64,000 nucleotides of DNA from positions 1,054,001-1,118,000 of the forward strand of contig JAWKIQ010000001.1 of the NCBI GenBank assembly GCA_041394185.1. Direction: 5' to 3'. Under the pieces are notes generated by a model, which worked only from the letters and a program-made list of their open reading frames with translations, had not been told where the DNA came from and ran no database searches. The DNA is from Acidimicrobiales bacterium (lineage in GTDB: Bacteria > Actinomycetota > Acidimicrobiia > Acidimicrobiales > Poriferisodalaceae). The translations under genes were made by a program, and so were the position numbers. Positions within the stretch are counted from its first letter, which is position 1. The number at the start of each line of letters is the position of its first letter. This document shows, piece after piece, positions 43,814-52,177 of the stretch.

Positions 43814-44968
43814 TCAGGCAGCGGCGCGGGCTGCTTCGAGCCAACCGTCGACGACGTCGCGGTTGTCGGCGATCCACTGTGTGGCAAGCGCTGCAGGATC
43901 AGCACCATTGTCCATCTCGACGTTCATCACCGACACCTCGAGAACCGACATCTGGAACTGTTCGAGGAACGCCTTGGCGGCGGGGTTGGCCTCGAGCCAC
44001 TCGCTGTTGGCGGTTGCCTGAATGTCGGCGGCCACCCAACCGAGCTGGCACTGGCCATCGACCGAACCGGGGCACTGATCGGTGCCAATACCGGCGGTGC
44101 CGGGAAGCTGGCTGTGCTCCTCGCCACCCTCGACGCCGGTGGGGTTCGAGTCGTCGATCACCTCGTCGACGGTCAGCCACACGACGTTGTCGCCGGGGCG
44201 CAGCTTGGTGATGTAGGCGCTGGGGGTCCAGGTGTAGGTCACCATGGGCTCACCCGCGTCGGCCTTGGTGATGGCCTCGGCAACCATTGCGTCGTAGCCG
44301 GCGATGACCTGGCCGATGTTCTCCCAGCCCGAGAACGCGATCTGCGAAGTGATGATGTCGTCGCAGGTGTAGCTCTCCTGGCAGCCATAGATGTCGGCCT
44401 TGCCGTTGCCAGGCTCTGGGTCCTGGGCGTCGTAGGCGGCGATGGCTTCAGGGTTGTTGTTGAGATCGTCGAGCGACTTGATGTCGTATTCCTCGGCGAA
44501 CGACTTGGTCATCAGGTAACCCTGAAGACCACCAGCCATCATCATCTCGCCGACAACGGTGACGTGGTCCCCGACGGTGGTGCCATCGGGCATCTCGTTG
44601 GCGAGCCAGCTCTTGTGGCCCGGGTACCAGCTGTTGATCCAGAAGTCCATGTCGCCCTGCGCCATGGCGATGTAGGCGTTGCTCGGGCCCAGCTCGAGAT
44701 CGGCCGGGTCGGTGACCGTGTAGCCGAGCTCCTCGAGCACGGCCTTGGCCACGTATGCGTTTGGATCTTCTGTGGTCCAGTCGGCCTTGCCCATGGTGAT
44801 GGTGACACCTTCACCTGGCATCGACATCTCGTCGCCGCCATCATCGCCACCGTCGCCGGCACTCGTTTCGCTGTCGGAGTCGCCACAAGCGGCCGCGATC
44901 ATCGCCAGGGCGAGGATCAGAGCCAGCAACTTCGCCAGTCCTGTCTTTCTTGGTTTCTTTGCTTCCAT
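43814..44968 (-). CDS. proX: Glycine betaine/proline ABC transporter substrate-binding lipoprotein
   Basis: Extracellular solute receptor of 384 aa (OpuAC type). The signal peptide ends in a lipobox (AMIAAACGDS; Cys28 becomes lipidated), followed by a Gly/Asp-rich linker. The fold has DWTTEDPNAYVAKAVLEELG, MDFWINSWYPGHKSWLANEM and VTYTWTPSAYITKL; the Trp residues in these could form the aromatic cage binding quaternary amines (family knowledge). It is the third gene of proVWX, 134 bp after proW; that gap is AT-rich and may hold its own promoter or a processing site, giving extra binding protein. Confidence 0.87.
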   Translation of the reverse strand: MEAKKPRKTGLAKLLALILALAMIAAACGDSDSETSAGDGGDDGGDEMSMPGEGVTITMGKADWTTEDPNAYVAKAVLEELGYTVTDPADLELGPSNAYIAMAQGDMDFWINSWYPGHKSWLANEMPDGTTVGDHVTVVGEMMMAGGLQGYLMTKSFAEEYDIKSLDDLNNNPEAIAAYDAQDPEPGNGKADIYGCQESYTCDDIITSQIAFSGWENIGQVIAGYDAMVAEAITKADAGEPMVTYTWTPSAYITKLRPGDNVVWLTVDEVIDDSNPTGVEGGEEHSQLPGTAGIGTDQCPGSVDGQCQLGWVAADIQATANSEWLEANPAAKAFLEQFQMSVLEVSVMNVEMDNGADPAALATQWIADNRDVVDGWLEAARAAA

Positions 44969-45102
44969 AGATCTTTTCGTTTCTCTATTCGTACTGTGTG
45001 TTCGTTTTCTGTGTACGGGCGGCGCGAACGCCAATACCCGTTGCTCTCGGCATCGGGCCGAGAGGGGCGACCGGGTGGTCGGCCCGTCTGTGCGGGATCA
45101 GA

Positions 45103-47250
45103 TCAGGCTGGTATCACCTCCGGGATCGGTTCCTGGCTTGCGACTGGCTGTGAAGTCGCGCTGGGCGCGTACACGAGCGAGCGTTCGAACCAATGGGCTA
45201 CCTGGCGGCCGGCGACGAAGGTGATCGAACCCGAGATACCTGCGGCCAGAAGACCGACGCCACTGGTGAAGTTGGCGTCGGAGGCCCTGGCGAGCGAGCC
45301 CACCCAGCCGGTGGCGATACCCATGACACCCAATCCGCAGCCCATGGCGATGGCACCGGCGAGCCATTGCCGCCGGTCGGACGATCCGGCAACGCCTGCT
45401 GCAACAAACGCCGCGGCCGCTCCGAGCACCGAGAAGACGACCACCCATATTCCGAGGCCGGCGCCCGCAGATTCCTTGCCGTCGAGGATGATGCGGTCGG
45501 CGACCTCTGCCGAGGCCCGAATCGTCGCTACCTGGGTAGTGGCCACCGCTGCTTCGACCTCGCCGTTGCGGGCACGCTCGAAGATCTCGTCGATCTGGGC
45601 CTGGATCTCGGGGGTGATGACGGCGTCCTGACGCCCGTCGATGCTCCAGTAAGACAGCATCGACACGATCGAGAGCACAACGGCGAACACAGCCATCACT
45701 ATCGGGGCGCCCATGACACCGACCTTGAGGGGACGCCTCGGTGCATGTGGTGCGATGGCCATCCAAGCCAGCGAGCCCGCAGCCGCCACCAGGGTGCCCA
45801 GCACAGCGACATACACGCCGACGCCGTGGCTGTAGTCGACAACGAAGTCCGACGGGCGGGCCAGCAGATAGGCGAGCGCTGTGATGAACGACGCTACCGC
45901 CGCAAATGTCGCCCCATCGGGAGCCAGCCAGCGCCCACCCATGTCGGGCTTGATCAGATAGGCGGCGGCCGAAGCAACCACCGTCAGCGACAACAACAAC
46001 ACCACGATGCCGAACCACGAACCACCCGAGGCGGCCAGACCACTGAACGACTGGCCGGCGAGGTCTTCGTCGGCGCGCCGTGAGTAGCCCGAGATGAGGC
46101 CTGCATCGTTTGCCCACGGAAGCAACACCGATACCGCAGCGATGAGTCCACCCGCGGCGGCGACCAGGATGCGTGAGCGCTCGGCAGCGCCGACCAGCGC
46201 CATGCTTCCCCGGTCGACGGCGGCGGCGTCGATGCGCTTTTCTTCCTCGCGTGCGGCGCCGGGGTTGAACGCAGGGTCGTCCAGCAGCACTTCGGGCTGG
46301 CGGGCGTTACGCCACGCGGACGTGACCCGGGCGGCCAGGCTGGTGCCGCCGCCAGCGCTCGAAGGTTGGGCGATGCGGTCGAGGATGACGGCGACGATGA
46401 AGAACGCCAGGCCTGCGGAGGCCGCAAGCGCGGCGTCCTGCTGGCCGATCGCACGGAACAGGAGCTGGCCCAAGCCACCTGCACCCATGATGGCCGCCAG
46501 GCCCAACATCGAGAAGGCCAGCAGCAGCGTCTGGTTGACGCCCGTCAAGATCGCGTCCTTGGCCAAAGGCAGCTGGACGTCTACCAACACCCGAAGCTCG
46601 GGCGCGCCATAGGCGCGGCTGGCCTCGACGACGTCTGGGTCGACCTCGCGGATGCCCAAGTTGGTCAGCCGCACCAGGGGAGGCACGGCGAACACCATCG
46701 TCGCCATGATGGCGCCGATGTTGCCAACCCCCCAGAAGTAGATGAAGGGCAACATGTACACGAACGAGTGCACGACCTGGGCCGCGTCCAACACCGGACG
46801 CACCACATTCCACACCGAGTCGAAGCGACCCGACAAGATGCCCAGCGGTATGCCGATGACCACAGACACGACGACGGCCACCGTGATGAAACCGATGGTT
46901 CGAGCGGTCTGAACCCAGTAGGTGTCGCCCAGCAGGCCACAGACCGTGAGGCCTACCGCGGTACCCACAGCCACCGGAAGGTTTCGCACCAGCCACGCCA
47001 GCACGAACATCACGCCCACCACCACGAGCCAAGGCACGGCCAGCAAGAAGTCGCCGACGATGCGGTCGAGCAGGAACCGGAACGGCCACTCGATCGCGTC
47101 GAGCAGCCAGCCGAGGTTGAGGGTGATCCAGTTGACGGCCTGTTCTATCCAGGCACCGAATGGGATCTCGAACTGGTCGAGTACCTCGTCATCGAGCAGC
47201 CCGGGATCGGACTGACCCAACACCGATGCGAGCACAGCAATGCGGCTCAC
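45103..47250 (-). CDS. proW: Glycine betaine ABC permease with extra C-terminal membrane domain
   Basis: Residues ~1-330 are a normal ProW permease: VSVVIGIPLGILSGRFDSVW, FVYMLPFIYFWGVGNIGAIM, and the coupling motif EASRAYGAPELRVLVDVQLP followed by LAFSMLGLAAIMGAGGLGQL. Residues ~345-715 form a second region with about eight hydrophobic helices (ILVAAAGGLIAAVSVLLPWA, GVYVAVLGTLVAAAGSLAWM, GIWVVVFSVLGAAAAFVAAG) and a charged extracytoplasmic loop around EIQAQIDEIFERARNGEVEA. That extension is unusual for ProW and unknown in function. The ATG overlaps the proV stop (ATGA). Confidence 0.87.
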   Translation of the reverse strand: MSRIAVLASVLGQSDPGLLDDEVLDQFEIPFGAWIEQAVNWITLNLGWLLDAIEWPFRFLLDRIVGDFLLAVPWLVVVGVMFVLAWLVRNLPVAVGTAVGLTVCGLLGDTYWVQTARTIGFITVAVVVSVVIGIPLGILSGRFDSVWNVVRPVLDAAQVVHSFVYMLPFIYFWGVGNIGAIMATMVFAVPPLVRLTNLGIREVDPDVVEASRAYGAPELRVLVDVQLPLAKDAILTGVNQTLLLAFSMLGLAAIMGAGGLGQLLFRAIGQQDAALAASAGLAFFIVAVILDRIAQPSSAGGGTSLAARVTSAWRNARQPEVLLDDPAFNPGAAREEEKRIDAAAVDRGSMALVGAAERSRILVAAAGGLIAAVSVLLPWANDAGLISGYSRRADEDLAGQSFSGLAASGGSWFGIVVLLLSLTVVASAAAYLIKPDMGGRWLAPDGATFAAVASFITALAYLLARPSDFVVDYSHGVGVYVAVLGTLVAAAGSLAWMAIAPHAPRRPLKVGVMGAPIVMAVFAVVLSIVSMLSYWSIDGRQDAVITPEIQAQIDEIFERARNGEVEAAVATTQVATIRASAEVADRIILDGKESAGAGLGIWVVVFSVLGAAAAFVAAGVAGSSDRRQWLAGAIAMGCGLGVMGIATGWVGSLARASDANFTSGVGLLAAGISGSITFVAGRQVAHWFERSLVYAPSATSQPVASQEPIPEVIPA

Positions 47251-48467
47251 AGGATCACCTCCCGGTCGAAGGCGTCTATCAGGTTCTCGACACGGCCCAT
47301 TTCCTCCATGATGTGGCGAGGATCGAGGTTGCCCACGAGGCGGCCGGATTCGTCTACAACGGCAATGGGCAGCCCCACACCGGCGGCCGCATAGACCTTG
47401 TTGAGGGTGTCGTGGGGCCGCGCGGTGTCGAAATCGGTGCGCAACGCGCCGGCGAGCGATGTCTCACCCTCGGCCGCCTTGCGAATGCCCTCGCCGCTGG
47501 TGAGAACACCTATCGGGCGTCCCTCGGGGTCGGTGACGAATCGGCCCGCCCTGTCGCCGAGCTGGCGGATGGCGGTGTTGAGATCGGTGCCGGGGTCGAG
47601 GGGCTGCGGTTCGATCATGATCTCGTGGACCTCGATGACGCGGCCTTGGTCGACGTCTTGCACGAATTCGGCCACATAGCCGGTGGCGGGCTTGGTGAGG
47701 ATCTCTTCTGGAGTGCCGATCTGCACGACCTTGCCGTCTTTCATGATGCAGACGCGGTCACCGATGCGAAGGGCCTCGTTGAGGTCGTGGGTGATGAACA
47801 AGATGGTCTTCTTCAGGTCGGCCTGGATTGCCAACATCTCGTCTTGCATTTGGCGTCGGATCAGCGGGTCGAGGGCCGAGAACGCCTCGTCCATCAACAG
47901 GACCTCGGGGTCTGCGGCAAGGGCCCTTGCGAGCCCGACGCGCTGTTGCATACCGCCCGACAGCTCGGAGGGCATGTTGGTGCCGTAGGCCTCGAGGCCC
48001 ACAAGCGACAGCGCCCGAAGTGATGCCCTGACACGTTCGGCCTTGTCGACCCCTTGGACCTTCAGGCCATAGCCGACGTTCTCGATGACCGAGTGATGGG
48101 GAAACAGGGCGAAGTGCTGGAAGACCATGCCCATCTTCTCGCGACGGAAGGCCTGCAGCGCCGAACCCGACAGCTGTTGAACGTCGGTTCCCGAGACGAT
48201 GACCTTGCCGTAGGTGACGCTGTGGAGCTTGTTGACCGTGCGGATGGCGGTTGACTTGCCAGAACCCGAAAGACCCATGACCACGAAGATCTCGCCCTGG
48301 CGAACGGTGAAGTTCACGTTGTCGAGACCAACGACGTGACCTGTCTGCGCCAGGACGTCGTCCTTGTTCACCCCAGCCCGGGCCAGGTCGAAGGCCCGCC
48401 CCCTGGGTTGTGGCCCGAAGATCTTGTAGACCTCCTCGAGCTGGATTATCGGCTCGCCTTCGCTCAC
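47247..48467 (-). CDS. proV: Glycine betaine ABC transporter ATP-binding protein
   Basis: ATPase subunit of 406 aa. Walker A is MGLSGSGKST, the signature is LSGGMQQRVGLARAL, Walker B is VLLMDEAFSALDP, and the H-loop is FITHD. The N terminus has the ProV-type extension (FGPQPRGRAFDLARAGVNKD). The C terminus holds two CBS domains (residues ~280-400), which in OpuA/ProV sense ionic strength or cyclic nucleotides. GTG 48467 has GAGGGAG six bases upstream. It heads proVWX, and its 234-bp promoter region is shared with the divergent aldehyde dehydrogenase gene. Confidence 0.93.
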   Translation of the reverse strand: MSEGEPIIQLEEVYKIFGPQPRGRAFDLARAGVNKDDVLAQTGHVVGLDNVNFTVRQGEIFVVMGLSGSGKSTAIRTVNKLHSVTYGKVIVSGTDVQQLSGSALQAFRREKMGMVFQHFALFPHHSVIENVGYGLKVQGVDKAERVRASLRALSLVGLEAYGTNMPSELSGGMQQRVGLARALAADPEVLLMDEAFSALDPLIRRQMQDEMLAIQADLKKTILFITHDLNEALRIGDRVCIMKDGKVVQIGTPEEILTKPATGYVAEFVQDVDQGRVIEVHEIMIEPQPLDPGTDLNTAIRQLGDRAGRFVTDPEGRPIGVLTSGEGIRKAAEGETSLAGALRTDFDTARPHDTLNKVYAAAGVGLPIAVVDESGRLVGNLDPRHIMEEMGRVENLIDAFDREVIL

Positions 48468-48572
48468 ACGGTGCTCCCTCGTCGGTTTGCGTCCCTGCGA
48501 CAGCCGACTACGCAGCCGGAAAACCGGCGCACCACGAAACCAGCGGCCCCAAGGCCGGACTAGGAACGTAGC

Positions 48573-48630
48573 AGCGGAGTCCGCTCCGTCCCTGCGTCGT
48601 AACATTATCGAAAGCGTTTCGTAACATTAT
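48573..48630. promoter_or_regulatory. Operator-like repeats between proV and the aldehyde dehydrogenase gene
   Basis: Two identical copies of TCGTAACATTAT (48597-48608 and 48619-48630) are 22 bp apart, two helical turns. Between them is the palindrome CGAAAGCGTTTCG (48609-48621), and upstream the palindrome AGCGGA-G-TCCGCT (48573-48585). The AT-rich repeats stand out in this GC-rich DNA. They could bind a regulator or include a promoter for either divergent gene. Confidence 0.55.
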
Positions 48631-48701
48631 GGGGCCAGCTCCGCTCAGGTCACGGTCGGCGGTTCTGAGGTGCCACCATTGCGGCTAGGACTGGAGGCCA
48701 G

Positions 48702-50132
48702 ATGTTCATAGACGGGCAGTGGACAGACGCACGTTCGGGCGACACCTTCGAGGTGACGAACCCCGCGACAGGAGAGGTCATCGGCCACGTACCAGACGGT
48801 GGTGCCGACGACGCACGCGAGGCCATCGCTGCGGCAGATGCTGCCCAAAAGGCATGGGGTAGCACCACCGCAGCCGAGAGAGCCGACCTGTTGTACCGGG
48901 CGTGGCAGCTCATGAACGAGCGGCACGAAGACCTCGCCAGGCTGATGACCACAGAGCAGGGCAAGCCCTTGAAGGCGGCCCGGGCCGAGGTGACCTACGC
49001 CGCCGACTTCCTGCGCTTCTACGCCGAGGAAGCCACCAGGGTGATGGGGCAGTGGATGCCCTCGAAACGCGCCGACCAGAGGTTCTTGTCGATCAGGGTT
49101 CCGGTGGGCGTGGTCGCAGCGATCACCCCCTGGAACTATCCGGTGTCGATGCTGACCCGCAAGATGGGCCCCGCGCTGGCTGCCGGGTGCACCTTTGTGC
49201 TGAAACCCGCCGAGGCCACCCCACTGTGTGCCCGGGCCGTATACGAGGTGTTCGCCGACGCAGGAACCCCGCCCGGGGTCATCAACCTGGTTACGGCAGC
49301 CGACCCGCGCCCGGTGGGCGACGTGTTCACCACCGATCCACGGGTGCGAAAGCTGACCTTCACCGGGTCTACGCCGGTGGGCCGCCAACTGGCCGGAGCC
49401 GCCGCCGGAAACCTCAAGCGCGTTTCGGTGGAGCTGGGTGGCCATGCCCCCTTCATCGTGTTCCCCGATGCCGATCCGGTGCAGGCGGCCAAGGGCGCCG
49501 CGGCACTGAAGTTCTTGAACTCTGGCCAGGCCTGCATCAGCCCCAACCGGCTCTATGTGCACGAGTCTCAGGCCGACGCCTTCATTGCGACCATGACCGA
49601 CCGCGTCTCGAAGGTCAGGGCCGGAAACGGCTTCGACGACGGTGTCGGGGTGGGGCCACTGGTGAACGAAGCCGCCGTGGCCAAGGTCGAGAACCAGGTC
49701 GAGGACGCGCTGGCCCGCGGTGCTGCGGCCCCCGTCGGCGGCCACCGACTGGCCGAGGCCCCCTTCGACAAGGGCCACTTCTTCGCCCCGACCCTGCTGA
49801 CAGGAATCGACTCGACCATGCTGATCCGCAGCGAGGAGACGTTCGGCCCCGTCGCTCCGGTGATCGTCTACGACGACGTCGACACCATCATCGACGAGGC
49901 CAACGACACGAACTATGGCCTCGCGGCCTACGTCTACACCGGGTCTCTGGCCACTGCGATTACAGCGGTCGAAGGGCTCGACTTCGGGATCATCGGCGTC
50001 AACGACGTCAACCCGACATCGGCGTCGGCGCCCTTCGGAGGTATGAAGGACAGCGGCCTGGGGCGCGAGGGTTCGGCCGAAGGCATCGACGAATACCTCG
50101 AGACCAAGCTCGCGGGCATCTCTCTGCGATAA
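48702..50132 (+). CDS. NAD(P)-dependent aldehyde dehydrogenase, succinate-semialdehyde type
   Basis: Aldehyde dehydrogenase of 476 aa. The catalytic Cys278 is in SGQACISPNR and the general base Glu244 in VSVELGGHAP; TPWNYPVSMLTRKMGPALAA and FTGSTPVGRQL bind the cofactor. FGGMKDSGLGREGSAEGIDE near the C terminus is the ending of succinate-semialdehyde dehydrogenases. Given the neighbouring betaine importer, betaine-aldehyde or another semialdehyde substrate is an alternative. GGAGG lies five bases before ATG 48702. The next gene starts 10 bp after its stop. Confidence 0.87.
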   Translation: MFIDGQWTDARSGDTFEVTNPATGEVIGHVPDGGADDAREAIAAADAAQKAWGSTTAAERADLLYRAWQLMNERHEDLARLMTTEQGKPLKAARAEVTYAADFLRFYAEEATRVMGQWMPSKRADQRFLSIRVPVGVVAAITPWNYPVSMLTRKMGPALAAGCTFVLKPAEATPLCARAVYEVFADAGTPPGVINLVTAADPRPVGDVFTTDPRVRKLTFTGSTPVGRQLAGAAAGNLKRVSVELGGHAPFIVFPDADPVQAAKGAAALKFLNSGQACISPNRLYVHESQADAFIATMTDRVSKVRAGNGFDDGVGVGPLVNEAAVAKVENQVEDALARGAAAPVGGHRLAEAPFDKGHFFAPTLLTGIDSTMLIRSEETFGPVAPVIVYDDVDTIIDEANDTNYGLAAYVYTGSLATAITAVEGLDFGIIGVNDVNPTSASAPFGGMKDSGLGREGSAEGIDEYLETKLAGISLR

Positions 50133-50142
50133 TGACCCACCT

Positions 50143-51510
50143 GTGAACGAGGACTTTGGCGAACTGGTCGAGGGCCTCGACGAACTCGTTGCCGACACCA
50201 ACATCGAGGCCTGGCAGGCCGCCGAACTGGCCGCTCAAGCCGTCGACCCCGACGTGGTGCTGGGCGGCCCCGCACTGGCCGAAACCAGCACAGCCGCCAA
50301 GACCTGGGCATTGTTCTCGGGCCTGGCACTGGTGATGATGGGCAACGGCCTTCAGGGCGCGGTGCTGGGCATACGCTCGCAGTCGGAGGGCTTCGGGGTC
50401 ACCGTCGGCGGTCTCATCATGACCGCATATTTCGTCGGGTTCCTGTTGGGCAGCAGATACGCCGAACACGCACTGCGCACCGTTGGGCACATCAGGGTGT
50501 TTGCAGCGTTGGCCTCGACCGCGTCGAGCGCCAGCCTGATGCACGTTCTGTGGGTGAACCCGTACGCCTGGGCCGGGTTGCGCCTGGTGTTCGGCCTGTG
50601 CATGGCAGGGTTGTACGTGGTGGTCGAGTCGTGGCTGAGCGACCTCAGCACCAACGCAAACCGCGGCAGGCTGCTGGCCCTGTACATGGTGGTGTCGATG
50701 GGCTTCATGGCCGCCGGCCAGTTCCTGCTGAACGCGGCCGACCCCGCAACGTTCACCCTGTTCGCGTTGGCCTCGGTGCTGGTGTCGATCTCGCTGGTGC
50801 CGGTGACGCTGTCTGCCACCAGTTCGCCGCCGCTGCACGAACCCGTGCCGCTGGGGTTTCGCGAGCTGTTGAGGTTGGCGCCCAGCGGTGTCGCGGTGTC
50901 GTTCCTGTCGGGAACCGGTCTTGGTGGACTGATCGGCCTCACCGCGGTCTATGCAGGCAACACAGATCTGGGAGGCGCCCGCCTGTCGATCTGGCTTGCG
51001 GCCCCTGTGTTCGGGGCGATCGTCTTGCAGTGGCCCATCGGGTGGCTTTCGGACCGGCTTCCGCGACGCGCCATCATCGCCGCTGTGGCGGTGGCCGCTG
51101 CCACCCTGTCGTTCGCGCTGTTCGCCCTGGACGCCACGTCGAAGGTAGGCACCCTGCTGTTGCTGATGTTGGGCGCCACCGCGTACCCGCTGTATTCGCT
51201 GGCCATCGCCATCACCCAAGACTGGGTTCAGCCCAAGCAGATCGTGGGAGCGTCGGCCACCCTCGTGCGCGCCAATGGCACCGGTGCCATCGTCGGCCCG
51301 CTGGTGACGGCAGGTCTGATGGCCATAGACACCGACCTGTTGTGGATCGCACAGATGGCCGCCTATTCGTCGATCGCCGTGTTCCTGGTGTACCGAATCT
51401 TCGTGGTCGAGGCGATTCCGCTGGATCAACAGGCGCCCTACCAGGCCTTCCCGGCGCGAGCGTCGGAGCGTGCCGCTGTGCTGCTGCAACGGCGGCGCAC
51501 AAAACCCTGA
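50143..51510 (+). CDS. Major facilitator superfamily transporter
   Basis: A 455-aa MFS protein with an unusually long acidic cytoplasmic N terminus (about 50 residues, FGELVEGLDELVADTNIEAW) before the first helix. The transport part resembles YcaD-type members: GNGLQGAVLGIRSQSEGFGV, MTAYFVGFLLGSRYAEHALR, LRLVFGLCMAGLYVVVESWL. GTG 50143 starts 10 bp after the aldehyde dehydrogenase, so the pair is probably one operon; it may import the substrate of that pathway (inference). Confidence 0.8.
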   Translation: MNEDFGELVEGLDELVADTNIEAWQAAELAAQAVDPDVVLGGPALAETSTAAKTWALFSGLALVMMGNGLQGAVLGIRSQSEGFGVTVGGLIMTAYFVGFLLGSRYAEHALRTVGHIRVFAALASTASSASLMHVLWVNPYAWAGLRLVFGLCMAGLYVVVESWLSDLSTNANRGRLLALYMVVSMGFMAAGQFLLNAADPATFTLFALASVLVSISLVPVTLSATSSPPLHEPVPLGFRELLRLAPSGVAVSFLSGTGLGGLIGLTAVYAGNTDLGGARLSIWLAAPVFGAIVLQWPIGWLSDRLPRRAIIAAVAVAAATLSFALFALDATSKVGTLLLLMLGATAYPLYSLAIAITQDWVQPKQIVGASATLVRANGTGAIVGPLVTAGLMAIDTDLLWIAQMAAYSSIAVFLVYRIFVVEAIPLDQQAPYQAFPARASERAAVLLQRRRTKP

Positions 51511-51535
51511 TCAGGTGCGCGCTGTCGGGCGAGGC

Positions 51536-52177
51536 TCAGCGGGGGAGTCGGGCCCTCAGCTGCGAGTAGGCGGAAGGGCCCATCAACCGGGTCAGTTCTT
51601 CAGACAGGGTCTCGACGGCAGCTGCCTGGCCGTCGAACGCTTCGGGAACCTCGGCGACATCGGTGCACATCGCCGCCATCGTCTGGCCTCCCGGGCCCCA
51701 GTCGTCGCGCCGCCAGCGCCGCAGCACGACGGTGGACTCGTCGGGCGACACCTCGACGCGCAACGGAAGCTGCCAGCACACGGCGGGCTTCCAGTCGACG
51801 GGCGACTCGCCGGCGTCGACAGCGGCCAGGTGTAGGGCGCAGCCCGCGCCGCCGGCGAAGCCCGGCCGGTTCAGGAACACGCACGCCCCGTCGACGATGG
51901 CCGTCAGCGTCCGCTGATCGTCGCGGAACACCTCGTGGTCCGCGTGCTGGAACAGGTGCCTGGGGATCAACGCCGCCAGGGCCGAGATCTCCATCGCCTC
52001 GTCCTGGTCGGCCATCTGCGCACCCACCGAGCAACATCCGAGCATCGCATCTGGGTCTGCCGTGTCTTCGATTCCCGGACAGCCCCGGCCCCAGATGCAG
52101 TGCCACCTGGAGACCATGAAGTCGGTGTCTGCACGCCAAGTGGTGCCGTCGTGCGTGAACTCGACGAACTCGCTCAC
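51536..52177 (-). CDS. Conserved-type Cys-rich protein of unknown function
   Basis: A 213-aa soluble protein. The N terminus has Cys-containing motifs WHCIWGRGCPG and LGCCSVG, perhaps metal-binding in the manner of YkgJ-like zinc/iron-chelating proteins (weak resemblance). The remainder (AVCWQLPLRVEVSPDESTVV, DDWGPGGQTMAAMCTD) is unassigned. Its ATG overlaps the stop of the corrinoid-activation gene by 4 bp, so it is the last gene of the methyl-transfer operon and may assist it. Confidence 0.6.
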   Translation of the reverse strand: MSEFVEFTHDGTTWRADTDFMVSRWHCIWGRGCPGIEDTADPDAMLGCCSVGAQMADQDEAMEISALAALIPRHLFQHADHEVFRDDQRTLTAIVDGACVFLNRPGFAGGAGCALHLAAVDAGESPVDWKPAVCWQLPLRVEVSPDESTVVLRRWRRDDWGPGGQTMAAMCTDVAEVPEAFDGQAAAVETLSEELTRLMGPSAYSQLRARLPR

